Below, in pieces: positions 19,401 through 25,946 of a stretch of DNA of 39,514 nt. The notes under the pieces were generated by a model. It worked only from the letters and a program-made list of their open reading frames with translations, ran no database searches and was not told where the DNA came from. The stretch spans positions 1-39,514 of the forward strand of contig JANQWS010000017.1 in assembly GCA_030729785.1 (NCBI GenBank), read 5' to 3'. Position 1 is the stretch's first letter. Each line of letters starts with the position of its first letter. Position numbers and translations under genes: made by a program. Origin of the DNA: Algoriphagus sp. GTDB taxonomy: Bacteria; Bacteroidota; Bacteroidia; Cytophagales; Cyclobacteriaceae.

Positions 19401-19684
19401 AGATCCACCACACTTCGAGCACCTACTGCTTGTTCAACAGTAGTGTAGCCGATAAAAGAGAAAACCAAAGTAGCTTGGTCATTTGGGACATTGAGGGAAT
19501 ATTTACCGTCAATGTCAGTGGCAGTTCCGTTTGTCGTTCCTTTAACAAGGATAGATACTCCCGGAAGGCCCATGCCATATTCATCAAGGACTGTACCTGT
19601 CACTGTTTTCTGCGCATAGGCAGCCGAGACAGTAAGTACCAAGAGTGTGAGGCACACACTTAGGAATTTGTAAACATTTTTCAT
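16409..19684 (-). CDS. SusC/RagA family TonB-linked outer-membrane transporter
   Basis: This is the energised outer-membrane transporter of a SusC/SusD pair. With ATG at 19684 it has 1091 residues and a clear Sec signal peptide (MKNVYKFLSV to about AYAQ, residues 1-25). A second ATG two codons upstream is possible, and a TTG at 19747 is not needed. Domains in order are a carboxypeptidase-regulatory-like domain (about 27-105), a plug beginning LTELVVTGY and containing VRGFGAFGGNEPLYIVDG and SIYGARAANGVIVYTTKRG (to about 225), then the 22-strand barrel ending TFGVNLSF with a C-terminal aromatic residue. No FecR/anti-sigma signalling extension or sigma factor is adjacent. A long leader with a LacI-type operator candidate precedes it. 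Confidence 0.97.
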   Translation of the reverse strand: MKNVYKFLSVCLTLLVLTVSAAYAQKTVTGTVLDEYGMGLPGVSILVKGTTNGTATDIDGKYSLNVPNDQATLVFSFIGYTTVEQAVGARSVVDLTMNPDERTLTELVVTGYSIDSRRETTGAISTVSPKDLTVIPTGNIEQTLQGRVSGVTVITNGQPGTSSIIRVRGFGAFGGNEPLYIVDGLPTGSTDFLNPDDIESTTVLKDAAAASIYGARAANGVIVYTTKRGARDKKLRVDYNGMYGITDPGTGLDMLNPQGYADITWLAEKNTAALQNRAPAYGHPQFGTGATPVMPYYLSLITKNPTSGAYGVLSGQPGPLSQAQIDQQREWYNVDPSAGTIRQLTRAMTGEGTDWYAALTRMAPLTRHSLGFNGGSETSRFYIGLGVQEQAGIMIGNNFKRYSLRANSEFDVTNRIRVGQNFQATYRQVLGQQGGTGGRGVSDDENDILQAFRMPSIIPVYDEFGGYGGTASRGFNNPRNPVANRDGQDNNRNFNANAFGNVYAEWDIIDDLTFRTSVGGQYNNYYFYGYSRLQYENSENNSAFGYNEGAGFNFGWTFTNTVSYKKKIGKHDFNALIGQEALNSGAGKNISANGQNPFSTDPDFITISNLPVGTRQVNSDQFKGVNFNSYFGQLRYTFDDKYILSAVVRRDGSSRFGANARYGVFPAFSAAWRVSSESFLQGATWIDDLKIRGGWGQMGNSNNVDPNNQFSLFAGNVGASSYDITGSNSGAIIGFRRSRIGNPNAQWETAVTQNIGFDGTFYNGRLDVIFDWWKKDTKDLLFTVPIPLTAGSNASPPAVNIGEMLNRGLDLLVTTRGNLTTDLTYELTVTGSTLKNEIVSLSPGLDFITSVNPSYRGIQPIRNAVGQPLSSFFGYNTLGLFRNAEDVASHATQDGAAPGRFKFEDVNKDGKITPDDRVFLGNPVPDFTGGMNFTVGYKGFDLSAYLYTSIGNEIWNQSRWFTDFFQTFEGAAISNRLKNAWTPQNLDATIPVVERVSNFSTSNVANSFYVEDGSYLRLQNLTLGYSAPASVLQKLKMERARVFASVNNLFTLTGYEGLDPAVGGDADLTFGIDIGNYPVTRGWTFGVNLSF

Positions 19685-19743
19685 AAACATAGATAGATTG
19701 GGTAACAAGATTAATCTCAATAACTTGTTTGTTAATTGAAAAT

Positions 19744-19755
19744 GCAATCGTTTGC
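19744..19755 (-). promoter_or_regulatory. Putative LacI-family operator upstream of the SusC gene
   Basis: GCAATCGTTTGC departs from the perfect palindrome GCAAACGTTTGC at a single base and has the central CG typical of LacI/PurR-type operators. It begins 60 nt before the SusC ATG and about 9 nt downstream of a weak -7 candidate, a position suited to repression. No LacI-type regulator gene is in the window. Confidence 0.5.
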
Positions 19756-19843
19756 GATTATTCTTAAAATAATTGCAATAGAACGTCCAATTTTTTTTTA
19801 AGGATTCTATTGCGCTTATACCTGGTCAAATGACCTGCGAACT

Positions 19844-19870
19844 AAAAAAACCGATAGGTTTGACATCGGT
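19844..19870 (-). terminator. Terminator-like hairpin in the SusC upstream region
   Basis: On the minus strand, ACCGAT / ATCGGT (plus-strand 19865-19870 and 19850-19855) forms a 6-bp stem with a 9-nt loop, followed directly by seven U. It could end the upstream TPR-gene transcript, end a small leader RNA, or act as an attenuator for SusC. An overlapping alternative pairing CATCG/CGATG exists just upstream. Confidence 0.55.
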
Positions 19871-20210
19871 CGATGCTAGGTGAGAGAAGGAATTGTCTAA
19901 GTAATTTTACACATAGGCTGTTTTTTCAGGTTAGTTTATCTTTTCTTGACCTCCAATGTTAAATAATCTTAAAGAAAAAACAAACTATCTGTGCCAAATA
20001 AAATTTGAAATCGTAAAAAAAATAAATATCCCTAAATGCAAATCACCCACATTTAACCCCCAATTCATACGCGAAAACAACCCTTAGTTCTTTGAAAAAA
20101 TGTAACGATTAAAAACCCTTGCTTCACACTCGCGTAACACCCTTCAAGATAAATTAAAAACTTACAGAAAAACGCAATAGCAAGGGTTTGCTTTTTGGGC
20201 TCTACTACCT

Positions 20211-22025
20211 TTAATCCAATTGGAAAAATAAGCCAAACTCCGGGTCTATTTTTGCTTTAGCTCGTAAGAAGGGATTAACTACCATGGCTTTTTCGAGGTA
20301 AAAACTCATCGATTCCAATTGACCCAGTTCCAAAGCAACCATAGCAAGTCCATAGTAACCGTATCCCGACTCCCTATCCGCAAGCACAGCAGATTCAAAA
20401 GATAAATTTGCCGAGGCATAATCGCCAACTAAAAAATTAGCAAGTCCCTGATTAAATAAATCATCCGCACCTTTGCTTGCACTTCCAAAACGGAGTAGCG
20501 CCAATTTGTAATCTCCCCTTCGGATATCTAGGGCAGCCCTCAACAAATCTATGGTTGAGAGCAATTTGGGAGTTGATTTTGCAAGCAGAGAAGCAGTTGA
20601 AAGTACCTTGTAGGCTTCCCAATAGAATCCTTGAAGGGCAAGCAACTGCCCATGATTGTATAAGGTCAAGGGATCCTCTTTCAGTCGATTTGCTTCAGCC
20701 AATAGTCGAGCCGCTTCTTCCCACAAGATTTCTTTAGATCCTAGATCGTCTACTGCTTGACTTTGGCGCATCCGCACCACAGCAAGGTTACTCAAAACGC
20801 TCGGCTCCTGATACCAGCGCCACATCGAAGTCAATACCCACAATTTTTCGTCTAGGCGATGACAGGCAGCTACTACTTCTACCCATTCTTCGTAGGTCCA
20901 TGGATTTTTTGCTTCTGGAAGACTTACTTCTTGCAAATAGGCTTTTTGATTTTTAGTCATCCCTGTAGCGGGCATGGCGGTGACCTCTACTTTCACTGCG
21001 CGTAATTTGGGATAAATTTGAGCGGCTACTTCTTCAAAACCTGGTAGTGCTTTTAATTGAGTAGCTTGATCAAAATAGGACCCTTGCTCCCTAAGGATTT
21101 CGAAATAAACGGACTTTTGCGCTTCTGAAAGATTTGAATCCGCTGCTATAAATAATCTAAAATCAAACCAATCATTCCACCTAGAACCAATTTTAAGTTG
21201 GTTACTGGAGATTTCTGGAAAAAATTGCAACAACTTTTGTCCAATTGTTTCAGCTCGTAGATAGCCCAATTGACTGGAACGACCCTCTAACATCTCGGGG
21301 GATTGTAGGCCAGTGACCTTTATTGATTCTAAGTCGGAATTCTGATCCAAAAAAAGAGCCATTTCTTGAATTACTTTCTCATTTCCTGGCCCAGGTATCC
21401 ATTCGGACTTTCCCGCCTCAAAACTAAAATAATAGACCTTCGATACGGGTCGCCTGACCTGTTGTTGCTTTTCTTGAAAATCAAACTTTCCAATCACAGG
21501 GGTGCGTTCACCTGGACGGGGCTGACCCAAACGAACCAGAAACTGGGGAGCCTTAACTCCCTTTGCCAAAACTTTGGTTTCAATGGAAGCATCGTCCCTA
21601 CCCTCTACATAATCAAGCTCCAAACTGGCTCCTTCCATCCATGGAGAAAATGAAAAAGCAACCGTTTCCTTGAAACTCATTTTTCCATTTTTTTCGTTTA
21701 ACTCAAGAGCTCCCAAATCCAAATAGCCTTCATCACTTCGTAAGGACAATAAGAGCCGGCGAGTCTTGGAGAAAACCCCCGAAGTAGCAGGCAAAGAACC
21801 AGAAACTTCAAACCGGACTGAATCACCATGCACCTGAAGTATATCGGGAATAACCCTGACATTCTTTAAATAGGTACTAGTGGATTGCTTGGGCTGCTGA
21901 GCAACTAGTGGTGCTACGAGTAAAAAAAAATAAAGGACAGCATAAAACAATCTGATTATCAAGCGAGTTTGAAGATTACTTGCTTTTTTTAATACCTTTG
22001 TTTGAATCCATTCTGCCCCAACCAT
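20211..22025 (-). CDS. Exported TPR-repeat protein with an OmpA-like segment
   Basis: I do not recognise a named family. From the ATG at 22025 it has 604 residues. A hydrophobic stretch at about residues 22-40 (LFYAVLYFFLLVAPLVAQ) ending AQQ looks like a signal peptide, unusually far from the start. Residues about 50-180 are beta-rich. Residues about 200-290 resemble a divergent OmpA-like segment (VYYFSFEAGKSEW, then IKVTGLQSPE, LRAETIGQKLLQFF). The C-terminal 200 residues are helical TPR-like repeats (YNHGQLLALQGFYWEA, FNQGLANFLVGDYASA, YYGLAMVALELGQLES). It is probably a periplasmic or outer-membrane scaffold. A longer start at 22127 would run through the divergent PspC gene. The chosen ATG overlaps the PspC start codon, so a TTG further in may be used instead. 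Confidence 0.72.
   Translation of the reverse strand: MVGAEWIQTKVLKKASNLQTRLIIRLFYAVLYFFLLVAPLVAQQPKQSTSTYLKNVRVIPDILQVHGDSVRFEVSGSLPATSGVFSKTRRLLLSLRSDEGYLDLGALELNEKNGKMSFKETVAFSFSPWMEGASLELDYVEGRDDASIETKVLAKGVKAPQFLVRLGQPRPGERTPVIGKFDFQEKQQQVRRPVSKVYYFSFEAGKSEWIPGPGNEKVIQEMALFLDQNSDLESIKVTGLQSPEMLEGRSSQLGYLRAETIGQKLLQFFPEISSNQLKIGSRWNDWFDFRLFIAADSNLSEAQKSVYFEILREQGSYFDQATQLKALPGFEEVAAQIYPKLRAVKVEVTAMPATGMTKNQKAYLQEVSLPEAKNPWTYEEWVEVVAACHRLDEKLWVLTSMWRWYQEPSVLSNLAVVRMRQSQAVDDLGSKEILWEEAARLLAEANRLKEDPLTLYNHGQLLALQGFYWEAYKVLSTASLLAKSTPKLLSTIDLLRAALDIRRGDYKLALLRFGSASKGADDLFNQGLANFLVGDYASANLSFESAVLADRESGYGYYGLAMVALELGQLESMSFYLEKAMVVNPFLRAKAKIDPEFGLFFQLD
21968..22000 (+). promoter_or_regulatory. 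Promoter of the PspC-domain gene
   Basis: TTTG (21968-21971), a 21-nt spacer, then TACCTTTG (21993-22000) is a full match to the Bacteroidota housekeeping promoter. The expected transcript start is about 15-18 nt before the ATG at 22024. It lies inside the 5' part of the minus-strand TPR gene. Confidence 0.65.
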
Positions 22026-22242
22026 GGAAAAAATAAAACTATTTTTTGAAGAACACGCATTCGGTGTATGTTCCCGACTAGGAGAGCGATTACATTTTCC
22101 GATCGACAGCATTCGCTTATTTTTCATTTATACTTCTTTCGTTACGCTTGGATCTCCAGTGGTGCTTTATGTTTCCCTGGCAATGATGATGAAAATTAGA
22201 ACCTACTTTAGGAAAAAAAATCACCCTGCTTTATTTGACTAA
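22024..22242 (+). CDS. Small PspC-domain membrane protein
   Basis: This 72-residue protein is essentially one PspC domain. A short amphipathic start (MEKIKLFFEEHAFGVCSRLGERL) precedes an IDSIRLFFIYTSFVTLGSPVVLYVSLAMMM membrane segment and a basic tail (KIRTYFRKK). PspC domains occur in phage-shock membrane proteins. Short stand-alone versions are common in Bacteroidota and their role is not defined. A full promoter match at 21968-22000 supports expression. Its stop overlaps the stop of the convergent glycosyltransferase gene, and its ATG overlaps the start of the divergent TPR gene. Confidence 0.83.
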   Translation: MEKIKLFFEEHAFGVCSRLGERLHFPIDSIRLFFIYTSFVTLGSPVVLYVSLAMMMKIRTYFRKKNHPALFD

Positions 22243-23237
22243 AGCTCAGTAAATTTCTTAACCCTGCGCAATAGCGTAGGTACTGCAAGAATTTTAATTG
22301 GACCCAAGCTTGAAGCCCTCCTTTTCGTACGACTTTGGGTTTTTTGATGCTTCTTGATCTTACCAAAATTAAGGTACCCTGAAATAATCGCCTGGGCTAA
22401 TTTAGGCTGACCTTTTAAAAAGAAGGTACATGCCGAAGCGCCTTCCAGGAAAGCCTTTAGAATAACTACCCAAGCAAATTGGCTCCTGCTACTATTTTTA
22501 TGGAGCATCAAAAGACTATTTCGAATGTTTAAATATAATTTTTGAGGGCTATTACGGTCCAAGGTCCCACCTCCCAGGTGATATACGGTTACTGATCCAA
22601 GGTATCCAATTTTTCTTCCAACTTGACGCAGCCTCCAGCACAGATCAATCTCCTCCATGTGCGCAAAAAACTGATTATCAAATCCCTCCTGATTAAAAAA
22701 ATCATTTGCACAAATAGCTAGACAGGCTCCAGATGCCCAATCCACCTCCAAACTATCGTCGTATTGCCCTTGATCCTGTTCGAGGTGATTCCAAATTCTT
22801 CCTCTACAATACGGATAGCCCAAAGCATCGATATAGCCTCCTCCTGCTCCTGCATGATCAAAGGTTGATCTGTCTTTCCAGGACAATATCTTCGGCTGAA
22901 CTGCCGCATAGGTTTTCTGTTTCTGGAGAAAATCCACTAACCTTTGATCCCAACCGGCAGTAACCTCCACATCCGTATTGATTAAAATGAAATGGGTATA
23001 CTGCCCTCGAAGTTGCTCCAATCCATAATTGTAGCCTCCAGTAAATCCATGGTTTTTTTCAAGGGGAAGTAGTCCAACTGCTGGAAATTCTTTGCGCACA
23101 TAATCCAAAGATCTATCTGTGCTGGCATTGTCTATCATCCATAGGTCATGAACACTGTGCTTGACCACGGAAGGTAAAAAAGTAGGGAGAACTGTTTCTC
23201 CGTTGTAATTGAGTAGAACGATCGCGCAGGATTTCAT
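22239..23237 (-). CDS. Family 2 glycosyltransferase
   Basis: This 332-residue GT2 (GT-A fold) enzyme likely transfers a sugar from a nucleotide-sugar donor to a cell-surface polymer or lipid-linked acceptor. Visible motifs are LLNYNG (8-13), IDNASTD (35-41), NHGFTGGYNYGL (62-73), NTDVEV (87-92, holding the metal-binding Asp), a WASGACLAI acceptor loop, and HMEEIDLCWRLRQVG with the likely catalytic ED region. The rhamnosyltransferase-like WcaA/WbbL branch fits best. Its ATG overlaps the ybaB stop by 4 nt, so the two are translationally coupled. No polysaccharide locus is nearby. Confidence 0.93.
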   Translation of the reverse strand: MKSCAIVLLNYNGETVLPTFLPSVVKHSVHDLWMIDNASTDRSLDYVRKEFPAVGLLPLEKNHGFTGGYNYGLEQLRGQYTHFILINTDVEVTAGWDQRLVDFLQKQKTYAAVQPKILSWKDRSTFDHAGAGGGYIDALGYPYCRGRIWNHLEQDQGQYDDSLEVDWASGACLAICANDFFNQEGFDNQFFAHMEEIDLCWRLRQVGRKIGYLGSVTVYHLGGGTLDRNSPQKLYLNIRNSLLMLHKNSSRSQFAWVVILKAFLEGASACTFFLKGQPKLAQAIISGYLNFGKIKKHQKTQSRTKRRASSLGPIKILAVPTLLRRVKKFTEL

Positions 23238-23569
23238 CCAAATAAATTACCTAGATCCATTCCAGGGATAGAAGGAATCATCCCTTCTGTAGCGGTTTTC
23301 ATTTCTTGTTTGATCTTTTCATCTATGGCCTCCATGGCTTTATTGGTGGCAGCAACAATCAAATCACTCAGCATCTCTCGATCTTGAGGGTTGAGTAAAG
23401 ATTCATCCAACTCCATGGTCAGTACCTGACGGGTACCACTTACTTGAACTTTGACAAGGCCTGCCCCAGATTCCCCTTCGGCCCTTAAGTGAACCAATTT
23501 CGCCTGCGTTTCCTTTATTTTGGCCTGAGCTTCTTTTACCTTGCCCATCATGCCCATGAAATCAAACAT
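23234..23569 (-). CDS. ybaB: YbaB/EbfC nucleoid-associated protein
   Basis: This small dimeric DNA-binding protein has 111 residues, the family length. It opens MFDFMGMMGKVKEAQAKIKE, a helical segment. The core LVKVQVSGTRQVLTMELDESLL and the helix MLSDLIVAATNKAMEAIDEK are family hallmarks. In many bacteria ybaB lies beside dnaX/recR. Here it lies between hisS (67 nt upstream) and a GT2 gene that overlaps its stop. All three are on the minus strand and may share a transcript. Confidence 0.95.
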   Translation of the reverse strand: MFDFMGMMGKVKEAQAKIKETQAKLVHLRAEGESGAGLVKVQVSGTRQVLTMELDESLLNPQDREMLSDLIVAATNKAMEAIDEKIKQEMKTATEGMIPSIPGMDLGNLFG

Positions 23570-23636
23570 ATCTAGCTGTATTTATTTTCTATTTTAACAC
23601 ACGGATCGGATACTTGTTTGGCTTGAGTTTTAGGCC

Positions 23637-25001
23637 CTATTTTTTTAACCTTACTATAGCTTCTGGCAAGGTAAGTGACTCTTGCTCTCCTGTGGTTAAA
23701 TTCTTTACCATAAGCCTTCCAGATGCGATTTCTTCATCCCCGCAAATCCCTACAAAAGGCAATTCTTTTTTGGAAGCATACTCAAGTTGCTTTTTGAGTT
23801 TGGACACCTCTGGATAAAGTTCCGCCCTCACCCCTTCTGCCCTTAAAGCTGTCAACCAGCGCAATCCATACTCCAACCCTTTTTGATCAAAATGAGCCAG
23901 AAGTACTTGAGTACCTGCAAGCCGCTCCTCAGGAAATAAGTTTAATTCTTCTAAAACATCATACAAGCGGTCTACGCCAAATGAAAAGCCAACTCCTGGC
24001 ACGCCTGGCAAACCGAATACCCCGGTTAGGTTATCGTATCTCCCACCACCACTCACCGAGCCGATGGACACCCCATTTACCTTCACTTCAAAAATCGCCC
24101 CAGTGTAATAGGACAACCCTCGGGCAAGCATGGGATCAAAATCCACATGATCTAATGGGATACCCAACTGCTCGAGAAAACGAAACACCTCTTCCAATTC
24201 TTTTACACCTTGTAATCCTACGGGAGATTGATTTAAGAACTGAGTCAAAACAGCCAACCGCTCCTTTACTCCAGACGCTAAATTTACAAGGGGCAGCAAC
24301 TTTTGCATGGAAGCCTCTTCAAATCCCCGTTGAAGCAGCTCTTCTTTTACTTTTTCCCACCCTATTTTATCCAATTTATCAATAGCAACGCAAAGCGGCC
24401 CCTCTTTTCCTTGTTCGCCTATCGCTTCAGCGATGCCTGTCAATATTTTTCGATTATTGACTTTAATGGCATAATCCTTCAACCCCAACTTTGCAAACAC
24501 CTGTCTAATCATCCAAATTATTTCCGCTTCACAGAGCAAACTTTCTGTACCTACCACATCGGCATCGCATTGATAGAATTCGCGGTACCTTCCTTTTTGG
24601 GGACGGTCTGCTCGCCAAACTGGCTGGATCTGGTAGCGCTTAAACGGGAACGAAAGCTCGTTGCGATTCATGGCCACGTAACGTGCAAATGGGACCGTCA
24701 GGTCGTAGCGCAGGCCTTTCTCGGAAAGCTTGGTCAAATTGGCAGCAGAACCCTTGGATAAATCTTCTGAAGTAAGGCCTTTTAAAAAATCGCCACTATT
24801 TAATATTTTGAATAAGAGCTGATCTCCTTCATCTCCATATTTACCCGTAAGCGTACTGAGATTTTCCATGGAAGGAGTCTCAATCTGCTGGTACCCAAAG
24901 AGCTGAAAAGTATCCTTGATGGCATCCAGAATATAATTTCTACGTGCCATTTGAAGTGGACCAAAATCGCGGGTACCTTTGGGAAGACTAGGCTTTTGCA
25001 T
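23637..25001 (-). CDS. hisS: Histidyl-tRNA synthetase
   Basis: This class II aminoacyl-tRNA synthetase has 454 residues. It opens with PKGTRDFGP (motif 1 region). Motif 2 is RADRPQKGRYREFYQCDADVVG. Histidine-binding motifs are LARGLSYYTGAIFEV and SGGGRYDNLTGVFG, and motif 3 is VGFSFGVDR. The C-terminal anticodon-binding domain runs from about residue 355 (VLLAHFD). It has an ordinary bacterial layout, an ATG start, and a divergent small basic gene 164 nt upstream. Confidence 0.97.
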   Translation of the reverse strand: MQKPSLPKGTRDFGPLQMARRNYILDAIKDTFQLFGYQQIETPSMENLSTLTGKYGDEGDQLLFKILNSGDFLKGLTSEDLSKGSAANLTKLSEKGLRYDLTVPFARYVAMNRNELSFPFKRYQIQPVWRADRPQKGRYREFYQCDADVVGTESLLCEAEIIWMIRQVFAKLGLKDYAIKVNNRKILTGIAEAIGEQGKEGPLCVAIDKLDKIGWEKVKEELLQRGFEEASMQKLLPLVNLASGVKERLAVLTQFLNQSPVGLQGVKELEEVFRFLEQLGIPLDHVDFDPMLARGLSYYTGAIFEVKVNGVSIGSVSGGGRYDNLTGVFGLPGVPGVGFSFGVDRLYDVLEELNLFPEERLAGTQVLLAHFDQKGLEYGLRWLTALRAEGVRAELYPEVSKLKKQLEYASKKELPFVGICGDEEIASGRLMVKNLTTGEQESLTLPEAIVRLKK

Positions 25002-25090
25002 GGCTTTTTATCAAAATTGAACTCAAATTTACCCAAAATTCCCAAACTGAAGGAAGCATCTCAGGGAAAGACAATAATAAAATCAAAAGA

Positions 25091-25125
25091 TTTGTAGGCA
25101 AAAAAGATAAGTTTATATACTTTTG
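25091..25125 (+). promoter_or_regulatory. Promoter of the 47-residue basic protein gene
   Basis: TTTG (25091-25094), a 23-nt spacer, then TACTTTTG (25118-25125) matches the Bacteroidota promoter. The ATG follows 40 nt downstream of the -7 box. Confidence 0.55.
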
Positions 25126-25165
25126 CAATCCGTTTCGAAATCAAAAATTTTAACTACATACGACC

Positions 25166-25309
25166 ATGGGTGTTACAACGCTTAAAAGAAAACTGAAAAG
25201 AAAAAGACAAGGTCAGACTGGACGAGTGATCAAAATCAAGCAATTGTGCGCGAAGCCTGTGATCAAAAATGTTGACGTTGAAGAATTAAAAGCATCTTTT
25301 GGAAAATAA
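25166..25309 (+). CDS. Small highly basic protein (47 residues)
   Basis: This short ORF starts MGVTTLKRKLKRKRQGQTGR and ends VEELKASFGK. The N-terminal half is extremely rich in Lys/Arg, followed by a VIKIKQLCAKPVIKNVDVEE segment that reads like a small beta/helix element. It has its own promoter match (25091-25125) and a bidirectional terminator directly after it. The codons run clean to TAA. I do not recognise a named family. The composition suggests an RNA- or ribosome-binding role, which is inference only. It lies between divergent hisS and a convergent phosphodiesterase gene. Confidence 0.78.
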   Translation: MGVTTLKRKLKRKRQGQTGRVIKIKQLCAKPVIKNVDVEELKASFGK

Positions 25310-25330
25310 ACTGGATGTTTTTCTAAAGAA

Positions 25331-25364
25331 ATAAAAATAGCGGCATCTGCCGCTATTTTTATTT
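25331..25364. terminator. Bidirectional terminator between the basic protein and phosphodiesterase genes
   Basis: A long perfect inverted repeat with centre GCGGC-ATCT-GCCGC has AAAAATA (5') and TATTTTT (3') arms, spanning about 25331-25362. The A/T arms give a U-run on both strands, so it can end both convergent transcripts. Confidence 0.9.
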
Positions 25365-25367
25365 ACG

Positions 25368-25880
25368 CTACCCTGTAATTTTTCCTCTTTTCCCCAACTC
25401 TACCACACGAAGGTTGGTGATTTTTCCAGCGTCCAATTCAAAAAGTAGAAGCGTCCTCATCTGGTGAAACCCATGTTGACCCACCGCCCCTGGGTTCATG
25501 TACAGACAGTTGATTTCACGATCAAACTCCACGCGACAGACATGAGAATGGCCGCAAACAAATAATTGGGCTTTTTGCGTTTTTAGCCTTGTCTGCACTC
25601 CCTTTGCATAGCGTGGAGGTAGTCCGCCAATATGCGTCATAACCACCTTTACGCCTTCCAATTCAAATTCCTGCCATTCTGGAAACTGTTCTTGAACTGC
25701 TTGATCATCAATATTTCCAAATACTCCCCGTATCGGCTTGCCCTTGGGTAATTGTTCCATGATGGACAGGTCACCTACATCTCCGGCATGCCAAATCTCA
25801 TCCACCTCTTGTAGGTAATCGCAAGTTCTGTGATCTAAGTAACTGTGCGTATCCGAAATCAATCCAATCTTTAGCGACAT
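25368..25880 (-). CDS. Metallophosphoesterase (YfcE/MJ0936 family)
   Basis: This 170-residue calcineurin-like phosphoesterase has a complete dinuclear metal site: ISDTHSYLD (9-17), HAGDVGDL (about 31-38), GVFGNIDD (about 53-60), MTHIGG and CGHSHVCR. Members hydrolyse phosphodiesters in vitro; the cellular substrate is unknown. It is a single gene, ATG start, convergent with the small basic protein gene through a shared terminator, and 66 nt from the divergent rhodanese gene. Confidence 0.94.
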   Translation of the reverse strand: MSLKIGLISDTHSYLDHRTCDYLQEVDEIWHAGDVGDLSIMEQLPKGKPIRGVFGNIDDQAVQEQFPEWQEFELEGVKVVMTHIGGLPPRYAKGVQTRLKTQKAQLFVCGHSHVCRVEFDREINCLYMNPGAVGQHGFHQMRTLLLFELDAGKITNLRVVELGKRGKITG

Positions 25881-25946
25881 TTTGGTCAGAAAACAGTAAA
25901 TTTTCGATCAAATAGGCAGTTGTTTACCCAAAAACCAAATTCACCT

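Larger units (their letters stand above)
19685..20210 (-). promoter_or_regulatory. Structured leader/regulatory region upstream of the SusC gene
   Basis: This 526-nt stretch has no credible gene but dense dyad symmetry. It holds AACAAG/CTTGTT in the proximal leader, a LacI-like operator (19744-19755), GCAATAGAA (19775-19783) with TTCTATTGC (19805-19813), the palindrome GGTCA-AA-TGACC (19824-19835), and a terminator-like hairpin (19844-19870, minus strand). It also holds an 11-bp inverted repeat AAACCCTTGCT (20113-20123) / AGCAAGGGTTT (20179-20189). On the minus strand TATTTTAA (19764-19771) is a weak -7 candidate. The region probably contains both the end of the TPR-gene transcript and the SusC promoter. 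Confidence 0.55.

Noticed and set aside
22026-22127. Extended N-terminus for the TPR protein starting at 22127
   Set aside because: The extra 34 residues are the reverse strand of the well-supported PspC gene and lack a signal-peptide or domain match.
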